A DNA stretch of 64,000 nucleotides from the NCBI RefSeq assembly GCF_047948215.1, contig NC_134456.1, positions 80,776,515 through 80,840,514 on the forward strand, written 5' to 3'. The translations under genes and the position numbers were made by a program. Source of the DNA: Lycorma delicatula. Its lineage: Eukaryota; Arthropoda; Insecta; Hemiptera; Fulgoridae. Below the pieces are notes generated by a model. The model saw only the letters and a list, made by a program, of their open reading frames with translations, was not told the origin of the DNA and did not search any database. How positions within the stretch are numbered: the first letter of the stretch is position 1; the number at the start of each line of letters is the position of its first letter. Positions 1-10,659 of the stretch are shown here, piece by piece.

Positions 1-131
1 GAAAAAATTGCCAATAATGAACCGGCTGCTATTTCGTAACGTAAGGCAACATCTTTCTTTATACGACCTTTATCAACGTCTTCTATAATTTTTAGTTTAT
101 CCGGAATACATAAGATTTTACGCTTTGACAT
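1..131 (-). CDS. N-terminus of pogo/Tigger-type transposase (CENP-B/psq helix-turn-helix), cut by window edge
   Basis: The minus-strand frame opens with ATG at 131 and stays open for 43 codons to the window edge. It begins MSKRK, followed by DKLKIIEDVDKG and KKDVALRYEIAAGSL. This is the pattern of the CENP-B N-terminal / pipsqueak-type HTH that starts Tigger, pogo and jerky-like transposases: a basic start, then K-L-K-I-I-E..DKG..KKD-A-Y.I..S-L. In the family this domain binds the transposon's terminal repeats in the nucleus. The DDE catalytic domain would lie left of the window, so whether the gene is intact cannot be judged. A domesticated CENP-B-like host gene is an alternative. Confidence 0.72.
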   Translation of the reverse strand, partial: MSKRKILCIPDKLKIIEDVDKGRIKKDVALRYEIAAGSLLAIF

Positions 132-1604
132 TTTGTTGTACTATTGCTATAAAAAACCATAGACACTAAATTAAGTACAATTCAACAGTAAACGAACTAG
201 GAAAAAAAACAAAAAAGACTAAGGCCGTCTGTTAAAAAATTCACTGACTGTTACACACTGAGATTAAACACGCACTACCGTAAATGCCAACTGCAACAGT
301 ACACAAACATGGACCGCCTTACAATGAGTCACGTAGCCGCTGTCGTCAAGGACTTAGCATACTGAATCGTTTATCACTGATTCATTGTAATAAAAACTGG
401 CTACGTATAACTAATTCACACAAAATAAAAAAATCTTTAACTATTTTTAAGCACAATTTTTCAGTGCATAGAAATCATTCGTTCGTTGTATGGAAGTAAA
501 TATAAAGAGAAAATTCCCTTGAGAAGTTAAGGTTTCGGAAAAAATTTCGTACTATAAAGAAATAGTAGAAGAGAAGTTTCTTATACAGAAGTTCAAGTGT
601 ATGTTACGATTATAAGAGTTAAACATTTTAATTGTTCTTAATCAATATATCAAACATAAATTAAAAAAAAAAAAGACTAAAACAAAATTTAGAGGCAGTT
701 TTCTCCCTGATGATGAAACAAACGAAAGCACTCAAGTTTATGTTTCTTCTTAATTTAAGGTTGTATAGGCTTTGTTTTTATCTGTATATAATAAGTATTA
801 ACAGTTTATGATCTGGTTTGATAATATAAACATCAATTAAAATCTCTGAATCGTAATTCATTCCATTTATTTTCTTTTTGGTTTTAAGAAATAAGTTCTG
901 TTTTTTATTATTTTTCCATTAAAACCGTAGGTATTGTAGTGGCATTTTATTATGCTTTAAAAAATTATTTTTTTATTATAAACGAATAAATATTAAATTT
1001 TAATAAAATAGCCTCTTTTCGAAGCGTTACTAAATAACGAGTATAAAATAATTATCAAATTTCTTTTGATAAAATTAAAAAAAATATAATATTATTAAAT
1101 ATTAACCATCTAGTGTTTAGAACAAAATATTCTTAGTAAGAAAGTACGACAAGCTGGTGCCAAAGCTATTTGGTGCCTGGTGGCGTTACAAAGGACAAAG
1201 CGCATTGTGATAAAGCTATTTTTATACATAAATGGAAATATTAATTAATTTTACTATGGCTGCTTTACTTTCTTTCTTATTAAACTTCATTAATATTGAA
1301 AAGGGTTTTATGAAAGAAATAATTTATGAATCTGCATTTTAAATTTTACTTTATTAATACTGTTTAATGCAATTCTGTTAAATATTAATAGATTTTAATA
1401 ATCATAAATTATGAAAACTATAAAAAAATTTTAATAAAAAAATTTTAAAACGGAACAACAATTTAAAACAAACATCCATACATTATTATTGAAGAATAAT
1501 TCTGTATTGTATATAAGCCGTATATACGAAAACATAATATTTTATATAATCCAATATTCAACGCAGTGTCGTATGTCTAAAATTGGGATTAAAGCTTTTT
1601 TATT
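132..1604. other. AT-rich non-coding stretch, no gene seen
   Basis: The sequence upstream of the Tigger-type start is AT-rich with many homopolymer runs. A short open frame at 284-499 has a normal-complexity codon stretch but no recognisable domain, and probably belongs to the 5' part of the Tigger-like element. A CTGATGA...CGAAAG motif lies at about 706-727. I see no exon, RNA gene or promoter here. Confidence 0.5.
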
Positions 1605-2311
1605 TTTACTTTCTTGTACGAAGTAAAGGAAGTATTGTGATCGCAAAAAAAAAATGTCGATTTTCTGATATAAACGGAAATATCCATTTTGACCATCCCT
1701 GAATCCATTTTGATTGATTTCGGCAACATATTTGTACGTACATATGTACATATATACGTACGTACATATGTATCTCGCATAACTCTAAAACGATTAGCCG
1801 TAGAATTTTGAAATTTTGGATTTAGGACTGTTGTAACATCTAATTGTGCCCCTCCCCTTTTGATTGCAATTGACTAAACCAAAAGGTCCAAAAATGCCAA
1901 AATTCCAAAAAAAATTTGAATTTTTTCTTAGATGCAGTAATAAGCCCTCATAAGTGCTTTTCAACGATATATCATAAGTGGTACTTAGTTTCATTGGTTT
2001 TAGAGTTATAGCCAAATAAAATTTTAATTAATGAAACATTTCGAGCTTGGAAGGGGAAGGTACAACAGTTCGAATCAGACTTCATCTCCTTTTTTAATTA
2101 TTATTATAATTTTTTTTTAAATATATTGATTTATTAATAATTGTTAACCTCTGATTGTAAAAACGTTTTACGATAAATAATAATAAAAAAAATGAAAAAA
2201 TAGCAGAAGTTAATAATGAAATGAAATTTTATGTACCTTTCATAAAAAAAAAAAATTATGTAATGTAACTTAATAGGCGTAAAAGGAAGTGATGTGGTGT
2301 CCACATCAGAT
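1605..2311 (-). repeat. Family A HINE/Helentron-like repeat, copy 1 (full length)
   Basis: This ~700-bp interspersed repeat is found again at 13746, 17634, 24343, 62090 and 62775. Its left end is a palindrome (ACTTTCTTGTACGAAGTAAA then GGAAGT). It contains a (CGTA)/(TGTA) microsatellite at 1735-1772 and the phrase ATAACTCTAAAACGATTAGC. It ends in GGAAGTGATGTGG-TGT-CCACATCAGA, a short terminal hairpin. Subterminal inverted repeats, a terminal stem-loop, an internal microsatellite and no clear target duplication are the known hallmarks of Helentron-associated non-autonomous elements (DINE-1/HINE). Strand is given with TCTGATGTGG taken as the 5' end. Non-coding. Confidence 0.75.
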
Positions 2312-2599
2312 TCTTCTTTACTACTGTTAATGCATGTGATATTAATACATGGTAGAAATCTCCATTACTCATATTTCTATGGTGCAGTACGTTAAAATCA
2401 TGACGTGTGGGTTTATAAAGAGTTTGTGTAGAAAAAGAGCTAAATTTATTTAATTTCAGTAGGTGGTAGAGTTGTATATAACATTACACTCAAAATTATA
2501 TTGTATTTAATTGCAATTTTTAACACAATTATTCCTGAAAATATACCACCACCAACTATAAATATTATTGAATTAATAAAAAAGATTTTCATATTTAGA

Positions 2600-2836
2600 C
2601 TTTTTACTTTTTCCTGATGAATGAATTCACCACCGAAGCCGGTGAATTGGACCGACTCCGGAGGAGGAGAAAAGGTGAGATATGAGTTTTATTTTAGTCG
2701 GTAGGGTGCGGGTACACATAGGCTCTTAATAGCATCTAGCCGAACCCGTGCGAGTCCGATACTCCCCCATTTATGGGGGGTGCGTAAATGGCATTTCTCA
2801 GACTCATCTATAACAAAAAAAAAAAGAAAAAAAAAG
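2600..2836. repeat. GC-richer SINE/retroelement-tail-like insertion with A-rich end
   Basis: This insert is clearly GC-richer than its surroundings. It has an AAAAAAAAAAAGAAAAAAAAAG run on the right (2814-2835) and TTTTTACTTTTTCC on the left. A box-B-like GGGTTCGGCTAG is present on the minus strand near 2733-2745. The left part (GATGAATGAATTCACCACCGAAGC) resembles the tail of the SINE at 58636. Orientation is uncertain because both ends look tail-like. It is probably a SINE or a retroelement 3' end and does not code. Confidence 0.5.
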
Positions 2837-3062
2837 TTTGTAATTCAAAAATGGAATGTTTATAGCGTATGAAATATACCCTGCCTGACCGGTATACATT
2901 ACTATTAAAAAAATTAAAACTCTCATTAAATTGAACTTTAAATTACATCAAAATACATAATTTTTAAACATTATTTATTAATTTATTTAGAACTTATATA
3001 AGCACATGAATTTTATTATTACTTAATCCTGTAAGTCAATTGCTTTGTTTTCTTATTATTTA
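2837..3062. other. AT-rich spacer
   Basis: AT-rich spacer with nothing recognisable. Confidence 0.5.
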
Positions 3063-3965
3063 TATTAGGTTGTCTAAAATGTATTCAGCATTTGGAGGCC
3101 AAAATTGAGAATGCATTTTTTGTTATTGGAAAATAACATTATGAAACCTCGTAAGCACCATTTTTTCTATATATTCAACCATTTTTCCGGCAATACCACA
3201 ATCCCATCGGTATAGAACGTTTGTGGTTTTTAGTGCAAAAAATTGTGACACGTGATATTCATAGGCCTCTTTTGAAACTAATTTAGCACTATTCAGGGAA
3301 TTCTGTAGAGACCAAAATATATAATAGTCTGACGGTGACAGGTCCATGCTATATGGTGGATACATTGCAACCTCCCAATCAAGTTCTCTTAAATTCTGAC
3401 AGGTCATTAAAGAAGTATGCAATCTGACATTGTCATCCTGGTATACGAAACCTTTTTATTCATCAGTTCCGGCCGTTTCTTTTGAATTGCTAGGTGCAAT
3501 CGTGCAAATTGTAGACAGTACAGTTCCGAGTCTATCTTTCTGCCTGGCGGCAGCAGATCATGATGCCCGATGCCCCTCCAATCCACCAAATGCATAGCAT
3601 AACTTTCCTGGGCGTCAGTGTGGGCTTTGCCACAGACTGTGGAGCTTCACCTTGCTTCAACCAAAATCTTTTTCGCACGTTCTTGTCGTAGGTTATTCAC
3701 TTTTCATCACTTCTGATCAACCACTTTAGAAATGGCTCGTTTTGGTTACGATTTAGTATAAATTTGCAGATAGTAAATCGATCGAGTAAATTTTTCTTTG
3801 TCAGATCATTTCTTTGACACAAACGTTGAGCTTCGTTTTGTAGTCCAGCTTTTTCCAAATGGTTTAACACAGCTTATGGATGTTTAAGTCATTGGCGTAG
3901 CATGACTGCTTCTTAAGTGACACTCTCGACTTTTGCCAGAATACGTTAACATTATCTCGTACGCA
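3063..3965 (-). pseudogene. mariner (DD34D) transposase relic
   Basis: Read leftwards from about 3965, broken frames give the mariner transposase order. First comes DLTKKNLLDRFTICKFILNR, then KWLIRSDEK (first catalytic Asp, normally TGDEKW). APQSVAKPTLTPRKVMLC follows, then LLPPGRKIDSELYC and KRPELMNKK. Next is QDDNVRLHTSLMT (second Asp, normally QDNARPH), and finally WEVAMYPPYSMDLSPSDYYIF (third Asp, normally PDLAPSDYH) with a C-terminal tail. The left end, TA then TTAGGTTGTCTAAAATGTA, looks like a mariner terminal repeat. The right (5') end is missing. Several frameshifts and stops make it non-functional, although all three acidic residues remain. Closest in style to Hsmar1/irritans-type mariners. 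Confidence 0.88.
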
Positions 3966-4409
3966 AATGGCTCAGTACTTTTTAAAGTACCTATTATAAA
4001 TTTGGATTGATTTCCAGCTTTATTCAAGAAGGCTTTCAAGCCTTCTTGGAGAGAATAGAGCAATTTAAAAAATGTAATAATAATAACACTGTAAATTCAT
4101 TTCTTGTAATTATCAGTATTGAAATGTTTTTTCCAATGTGAACTGCGTGCGATTTTATGACTGTAATTTGCATTTCATTTATATAATATTGGTTTACTTA
4201 TAAAAATGTTTGCAGCACATCGTAGGCTTAAATTTAAAATAATTTATTAAATCTTATATTTCGATATTTTTTACTGCATATGTACCAACTTTGCTCCTTT
4301 GATACCATTTTGTATAATTAGAAATGGATAGGTATTTTTTGTGTGACTGTAGTATTTCATAATACTTAGTATAAAGAAAATAAAAATATAATTTAGTATG
4401 CTGTTATTT
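3966..4409. other. AT-rich spacer with one strong hairpin
   Basis: Mostly AT-rich. At about 4024-4048 a CAAGAAGGCTT / AAGCCTTCTTG inverted repeat (11-bp arms, 2-nt loop) lies just beyond the mariner relic. No coding potential seen. Confidence 0.45.
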
Positions 4410-4693
4410 TCATATATTCTATTTATTTCCTTAGTTCTGTTAGTCACTAACAAGTCATCAATTAAAGTCATTAGCGACTCATCAATATTTGTATGATGAT
4501 AAACGTACATTCTTGAACAGATTCAGGCCGATCATTCCTGAGACATGATGTTAATTGAAACCCAACCATCAAAGAACACCGGTATTCATTATCTAGTATT
4601 TAAATCTGGATAAAAGCAACTACCTTTATTAGGATTTGAATCTCCAACTTCGACGACAAGTTTTACCACTGGACCAACCCGATGGATTTAATT
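4410..4693 (-). repeat. tRNA-derived SINE, family D (tail type D3)
   Basis: On the minus strand it starts CCATCGGGTTGGTCCAGTGG, a box-A-like motif. Box-B-like GATTCAAATCC follows, then the shared body (CCGGTGTTCTTTGATGG, TCAATTAACATC, TCAGGAATGATCGGCCTGA). Its tail, GTCGCTAATGACTTTAATTG, is also carried by the copy at 49993-50267 but not by other D copies. In this class the head acts as a pol III internal promoter. Diverged and probably inactive. Confidence 0.8.
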
Positions 4694-4899
4694 AAAAGTT
4701 TCTTCTGTATTTTAACGCAAAGCAGGTCCTAATCTTGATAGACACCGTGATAATGTAGTTTACAAGAATTATTAGGATATTTCAGTGTTTCTTTTTTCAT
4801 TACTTTTTATTTTTTTATTTTGTATTACTTATTTGCTGTGATTTGTCACTACTACGGGAGAAGATCTCGGACCTTCTAGGAGTTTAAACACCTACTACG
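4694..4899. other. AT-rich spacer
   Basis: AT-rich spacer with nothing recognisable. Confidence 0.45.
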
Positions 4900-5460
4900 G
4901 ACTATAAACTGGCTGAGCGGTAAAGAGCGCATACGATAAACGATGACGAAAGTAAGTATTAACGACGACAAATAAAGCGGAAAAAATATTAAAAAAATAA
5001 TTGAAAGACTTCAAAAAATAAAGAAAGTCTGGGACGAATCGTGGATGCCGAGTAGGGACAGGAAGGCAGCCTTTCTGCTGAGAACGTCTTGGCTCGGACA
5101 CTTACAAGAGTGACTGGGTCGGGGTGTTCCGATGATGCATTAAGGACCCTCTTGGTGTGAGAGGCGGACGCCAAGACGGAGTGTATGCATACACTCCGAC
5201 GGAATGTATGCCCATGTATGTGCATACTTGGATCTTAAATAGGTTTAGGACCGGGATGGGTAGCCCTCATGATGAAGGGCATTCTGGCCAACCAGATGAG
5301 AAGGTCGGGATGCTTTAATGGACCGGGAGGGGACCCTGATGGGTAGGCCCGTTAGGGCACTAAGCAGGTGTGGGTGAGTCGACGCCACGACACATAGGTG
5401 CAACCGAAGTAACGTCTATTAGGCGAATACCAGTTGTACCCAGAGTAGTTAAAAAAAGGA
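4900..5460 (+). repeat. Family F: GC-rich retroelement tail, copy 1
   Basis: This GC-rich block ends ACGTCTATTAGGCGAATACC then AGTTGTACCCAGAGTAGTTAAAAAAAGGA. The same 3' end recurs at 23300-23620 (ACGTCTTCTAGGCGATTACC ... GAATAGTTAAAAA). A shared 3' end followed by an A-rich run suggests the tail of a non-LTR retrotransposon with divergent upstream parts. Upstream frames hold pieces that do not give a confident protein match. A perfect 22-bp palindrome sits at 5177-5198. Confidence 0.55.
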
Positions 5461-6004
5461 TAATAAAAAAATGTCCGAATCTTGAAGAAAATAATTTGGC
5501 TTAAATATTTGTTTAAAAATTTATAAAAAATTAAAATATATACACGATGATATATTTATTTTTCATCTTAGGAACTAATATTTTTTATAATATAAACTTA
5601 TATCTAGTAATTTTACTCTAAAGATCAGAAATATTATATTATGTTATAAATTGCAAGATCGGTTTTAACAAGATATTTTATTTACGCAGTTTTTTTATGT
5701 GTTTTATTAAATATTTTTATTTTATTATGTAAAATCCTTTTCAACGTTTAAAAAATGTAAGTCCATTTAAATCAACGAAGCAATTTTGGATTTCCCTAAT
5801 ATCAACAAATAACTAAAATTATATATTGAAATTTAGAATTTTTTTTCTTTAATATAAAATATCTAAACTAATGAGCCTCTGATTCATATAAAATTACTAA
5901 TATAATTTTACTTAGTGATTTTACAATCGTAATGGTAACTTTAAAGTTTCTAATTTTCTTAATAATGAGTCAAAATTAAGTCAATTAGCCCTAATTTCTT
6001 TTAT
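5461..6004. other. AT-rich stretch, nothing recognised
   Basis: Long A and T runs with no open frame of note, no hairpin of note and no match to the repeat families in the window. Confidence 0.5.
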
Positions 6005-6099
6005 TTGAATTTTAAGCCCTACAAGTTTCTGGTATTACATTTCGGTAGAATATCCAATCCATTTTTACTTATTTTGTCTATTTTATTTTCATTAATTTA

Positions 6100-6444
6100 C
6101 GAAATAAATCAGAAGATGAATATTAATTTTAAAAGAATTGAAAATCTTACGACAGAAAAATCAACAAAATTATTTACAGGGTGGATTCTAACCATCTAAC
6201 TTTAAAAATGGATAAATCCTTTATAATATTCTTCTCCGGTAGAAGTTACATTATTGATCGCTTAGATAGAATTCTCATTAATGTTAACAATATTATTATT
6301 CCTAGTAACCATAAAGCAAAATTTGTGGCTGTTTTGTTAGATTACAAGTTCTCTTGGGATGATCAAATTCATATTGTTTGTAATAAAATCAAACCATACT
6401 GCTCTGCTTTAAAGCGCTTTAATAAAACTCTGTGCTTGATATGA
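6100..6444 (+). pseudogene. LINE reverse-transcriptase thumb fragment (jockey-like)
   Basis: A frame near 6181-6444 contains SNHLTLKMDKSFIIFFSGR and later VAVLLDYKFSWDDQIHIV, then a CNKIKPYCSALKR-type helix. This matches the stretch after the YADD box in jockey/CR1-like reverse transcriptases (W-x-x-x-N-x-L-x-L-N-x-x-K-T, then LGVxLDxxLxWxxHI). A frameshift near 6180 separates it from an upstream piece (IENLTTEKSTKLFTG). The catalytic palm is absent. A dead, truncated copy. Confidence 0.68.
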
Positions 6445-7099
6445 TTATTAAATATTTATTTTGGTCAAGTATATTGCCATCTAAAATATTAAGTCATCTC
6501 TTGGGTCATCCTCAAAAAAGTCAGAACGAGTTATCAAGATGTAAAAATGTGTTGTATAAATGTAAAATTTTTAATTTTAAAATTAAACTGTGTTTAAATC
6601 TTTAAAAAAAAAGTTAATACTTTCCGCCTTTAGCTAACCGAGAAAACAAAACTGTTTTCATATACTTCAACCTATTTTATTTCTTTTGCCATTTTTAATA
6701 AATTACTGAACCATTTAAAAATCTTCCTACCAATTTATTTAAAATATAATAAAAGATTTTCTTGTATTACTTTTTTATAATATTTAAGTAAGATTTATTA
6801 CAAAAAAAATCTGAATTTTTTACATCACTTCAAGACGTACATAATAATATAATCTTAATCAGTTTTATTATCGCCCTTTTAAATTGTGACTTATTTGGAG
6901 AAATATTTTCATCTAATCCCTTAGGTAGGAAATCCTTTATTTAGTGGTTCTGCTTGGTTTTTAGATTATTTATTTTATCTATTTGGTCCTTTTGTTTTTT
7001 TAAATAACAAAAAATAAATAAAAAGAATATGATAAAAAAATTATCATATTTGTATACTTTTTCGTGTGTTTTTTTTTCAAATAAGCCCGTACGTTAATC
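6445..7099. other. AT-rich stretch, possible continuation of LINE remnant
   Basis: Very AT-rich with stops in all frames. The first ~100 bp may be the C-terminal end of the preceding LINE relic. Nothing else recognised. Confidence 0.4.
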
Positions 7100-8515
7100 A
7101 ACATCTATAATTTCATCTTTTTGGATGTTTCACTTTTATATGTGACCCAGTATACTTTCATTTTCTGGGACTGTAGTTGTTAATGTTCTTCAAATCATTT
7201 TCTGGCAACTCTTTTTTTTTTCATGAAAACCTATATAATTTCGTATATGTTTACTAAAGGAATCTCTGTCTCATTAATCATTTCATCTTTTCAACATCTA
7301 TAATGTTTAATTCTGCTATTTCTCTTTTAACTTCTTTTATAGAACCTTTTTTAGTTTATTCACCTTATCAAAAAATGTATTTGTTAGTCTACCATTGCCC
7401 ATTCTGAAAATATGTTTATACTATTTCATGAGGTTTTTCGATCAGGCTTGCAGAGGACCTCGCAGATATCATTTTAGTTCTTTCTGTCCTGATTTTCCCT
7501 CTTTCTCCTGCAGAATTTTTTCATTTTTTTTACTACGCTGTAGCGTAGTGGCTACGCTGTGGCTCGTTGGGTCCAGCACATGCGCCCCCTTTTCTTTTTT
7601 CGTTCACACGAACGTCTATTTTCCGGATTTTTTCTGTAATTTTTTTTTTTTATCTTGTCAATCCTTTATTTCTATATTTGCTTAATTGAGGTTCTCCTTT
7701 ACTACCTATATAAAGCAATATGGAGGTAGAGTTTTGAATTTTCAAAATTTATCAAAAAGTTTTCGTTCAGTCTGTCTGGACCATTTGAATTATACGTCCC
7801 ACAAAATTTATTTTTATTTTCCGGATTGTGGTTTTTAAATCTTTAAAGGTTTTATCTTCGTTTTTTCTTATTTGTCTTTTTTAATTTTGCAAATTTCTTT
7901 ATTTGACTTCATTCTGTATCCGTATTTCATTTTTCTTGGACCATGGATCGTTCTTAAAATTTTCCTTCCGATTTTTTAAAAATTGATCCTAGATTTGTTA
8001 TATTGAAGGTTTCTGTCTCATAGAGGATTACTGGTTTCACTGCTGTATTATGGGGTCTCCATTTTGCATTTATGGATAACTTTTTCTTGTTATACATATT
8101 TTTAGTTTAAAATTTCAACCTTTCTAAAACTACTAATTTTCTGCTTTCAGACGCCTTTTTATACAAGTATTTGATGTTAAAATTTCGCCTAGCTATTTAA
8201 ATTTATCTGTGTAATTTCTCTAAATTTAATTTCTATACGTTTCTTGTTTTGTTTAGAATTTATCATTATTTCTGTTTTAGAAAAGGAGATTTGTATATCA
8301 GCTTTTTCGGCAATTATTTTCAAATCCTCAAACTGAGAAATTGCTTGTTTTCTGAATTTGTCAATAAAGGCAATTATCTGCGAAAGGTAAACAATTTACT
8401 TTCTTTTCCTTTCTCTGCTACGATTCCAAAAGCAGTTTTATTAACATTCCAAAATGTTTTCATTTTTTTATCTAATTCTAGAATAAAGAGTATTGGAAAA
8501 AGACTATCACGCTAA
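7100..8515 (-). pseudogene. LINE reverse-transcriptase C-terminal relic
   Basis: Read leftwards from 8515, fragments in shifting frames give QFEDLKIIAEKADIQISFSK and TEIMINS (post-palm thumb). Next come ILTSNTC, PVILYETETFNI and KILRTIHGPRKMKYGYRMKS, followed near 7405 by FRMGNGRLTN.FFDKVNKLKK. The order LYGxETW ... ILRxIxGP ... RMxxxRLTxxIF...K is typical of the C-terminus of RTE-like/jockey-annotated insect LINEs with a K-rich tail. The YADD palm would lie right of 8515 but is missing. Many stops: a decayed, 5'-truncated insertion. Confidence 0.7.
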
Positions 8516-8516
8516 A

Positions 8517-8586
8517 AATAAATAAATAAATATATATATAAATAAATAAATAAATAAATATATATATATATATTTATTTTTATTCC
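8517..8586. repeat. (TAAA)n/(TA)n microsatellite continuous with a SINE tail
   Basis: Runs of AAATAAATAAATA and TATATATATA lead directly into TTTTTATTCCTAATGTGG. That sequence is the reverse complement of the 3' end of the adjacent family D SINE. The array therefore looks like an expanded SINE tail. Confidence 0.8.
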
Positions 8587-8895
8587 TAATGTGGACGTTA
8601 AATCTTTTCAACTAGTGGACAATAGGAACCCCCCCACCGGCCCAATCAGATGAGGATGATATGTATGACATGTAAATGAGGTATATTCTTTAAAGACTCA
8701 GGCCGACCATTCCTGAGACGTGTGGTTTATTGAACCCCAGCCACCAAAGTACACTGTTTTCTGTTAACTAGTAATCAAATCAATATAAAAGCAACTAACT
8801 TTACAAGGATTTGAACCTCAGAATCTTTGACTTCCAAAATCAGCTGTTAAACAACTGATTTCCGATGATGGGTTTATCACTAGATCATATTTAAA
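8587..8895 (-). repeat. tRNA-derived SINE, family D (tail type D2)
   Basis: On the minus strand the head reads GATCTAGTGATAAACCCATC. The body includes CAGTTGTTTAACAGCTGATT and box-B-like GAGGTTCAAATCC, then the shared GGTGGCTGGGGTTCAATAA and TCAGGAATGGTCGGCCTGA. The tail, GGGGGTTCCTATTGTCCACT plus AGTTGAAAAGATTTAACGTC, recurs only at 29358-29655 and defines subtype D2. Confidence 0.82.
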
Positions 8896-10659
8896 ATAAT
8901 TAATACGGGTTTTTACTTTGTATCTTGAAATTAATTGTGTATACTGTGATGCTGCTCGTATGAAAGTTTCAGTTCCAATTTTTATTTGTGCAGTACCATA
9001 TATATCAATTCTTGACATGATCTATATAATGAATTATTACATTATATACCAATCATAATAATAGATTTATTTAATATAATAAAAATTATGTATAATAGAA
9101 TAATTTTAATTTTTTTTTAAATACACTTTTTTATTTTTGTTTAATTCATTGTTTTAGAAGAGATATATATATATAATCATGTAAAATATTAAGATATAGG
9201 TAACATAAAAGTTATTTTTTGAGGAAGTACTCGAAAGGATGTAAGAGGATTAAGGAAAAGTAAAAATATTTTTCTCATCCTAAAAGAAGGAATTCTGTTA
9301 ACAGACAATTCTTATGACGGAGATTTAAGTATTGAATAAACAAAATCTACCTTTGTTAATAAGTTTTAAGCAATCTTAAATCAAGCTGTAGGAGAAATAC
9401 TTTTACAATTTCCTTTTTTTTCTGTATTACAAGCAAATGTTGATCCATATAAATCTTCTAAAAATTATATACTAACGTAATAACCAGAATAATACAAGAA
9501 CTTCCCTTTTGAGTAAAGATTTTTTAATATAATGTGACTTTTTTTACAGAAAGGAGTGTATTATGTTGTTTTACTTTCTTTATCCCTTATTATTGTTCCA
9601 CTCATTTGTTTTATGATTTCTCTCCATGCATGAATGGAATATTTTAAAAGTTTTACTTTTTGTTTATCTTTTTTAATTTAATCATTCTTATTTATATATT
9701 TAATAAGTTTATTTTTATTATTTTTTTCATTTTAGGACAGTTTATTTTTTATATTTACAATTATTTTACATTTATACGTACACGTAAGAAAGGAACTTAA
9801 GTAATTAACATCAACTGTTTTTTTAAACTTTGTTTTTTTTTCAAATAAAGAAAATATTCAATACACTTCTGTCCCAATATTTTTAATGATATAACACATG
9901 AAAAGAATTTAAGCTACAAACGGCACTAATTAAAGTTACTTTCTGTAAGAGTAATGATGTTCATTATGCAACCAGACTCCTAAGTGAAAAGAGTGAAGGT
10001 GTTACTTGTGTAGCTAAATGTTGCTTACTTCACACCGGGACTGGCGTATTAATAATATAAAGGTAAATATAATTTGCTGAAAAAAAAAAAAAACATTTCC
10101 TAACAATCCTAGGATAGAATACTTTTTATTTGTTATAATAAGAAGTTTTGGGGGGGGGGGTAATTAATGTTTTGTATCTATAACCATTTCGTTGTAGCAC
10201 CTAATTTACACGTATAAAAAAGAATAATAATAAAAAAGGTTATTCATAAAAAAGAAGAAATCAACGGAAAGAAAAAATAACAACAGATCACCTGAAAAAT
10301 ATTGGAAAATTAACGCAGTTAAAGCTGAAACTAAAATCTGATAGCATCACGAGTTATTAATAAAAAAAATGATCTGTTGAATGGCTGAATGAGGGTGATG
10401 ATGATTTATTTATGCTCACAATAACAGTTTTACGCCTGATGGTGTTTTAAACCGAGTACTAGGCAGAGGTGTGCCTCAGCAATCAGGAGGCCACTGCGGG
10501 GTCGGTAATATTGTCATATGGCATTTTTATTACTTTATTAATGATATTAGAGTAATAATTTTGAATATTAAAATATTAAAACACCACTGTAATCGTATGT
10601 TAATGTATCATAACAATGTATGGTAATAATAATAATGCATTTTTAAATTATGGAATGTA
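8896..10659. other. AT-rich stretch with a small GC-richer patch
   Basis: Mostly AT-rich with an 11-base G run at 10150-10160. A GC-richer patch at about 10385-10515 (with GGTGTGCCTCAGCAATCAGG) has no readable domain or repeat match. No gene seen. Confidence 0.45.

Noticed and set aside
7395..7685. 96-codon plus-strand open frame
   Set aside because: It is the antisense shadow of the minus-strand LINE relic; the minus strand gives recognisable RT tail motifs, the plus strand does not.
8517..8582. CRISPR-like or satellite array
   Set aside because: Simple (TAAA)n/(TA)n tail of a SINE; there are no spaced repeats with unique spacers anywhere in the window.
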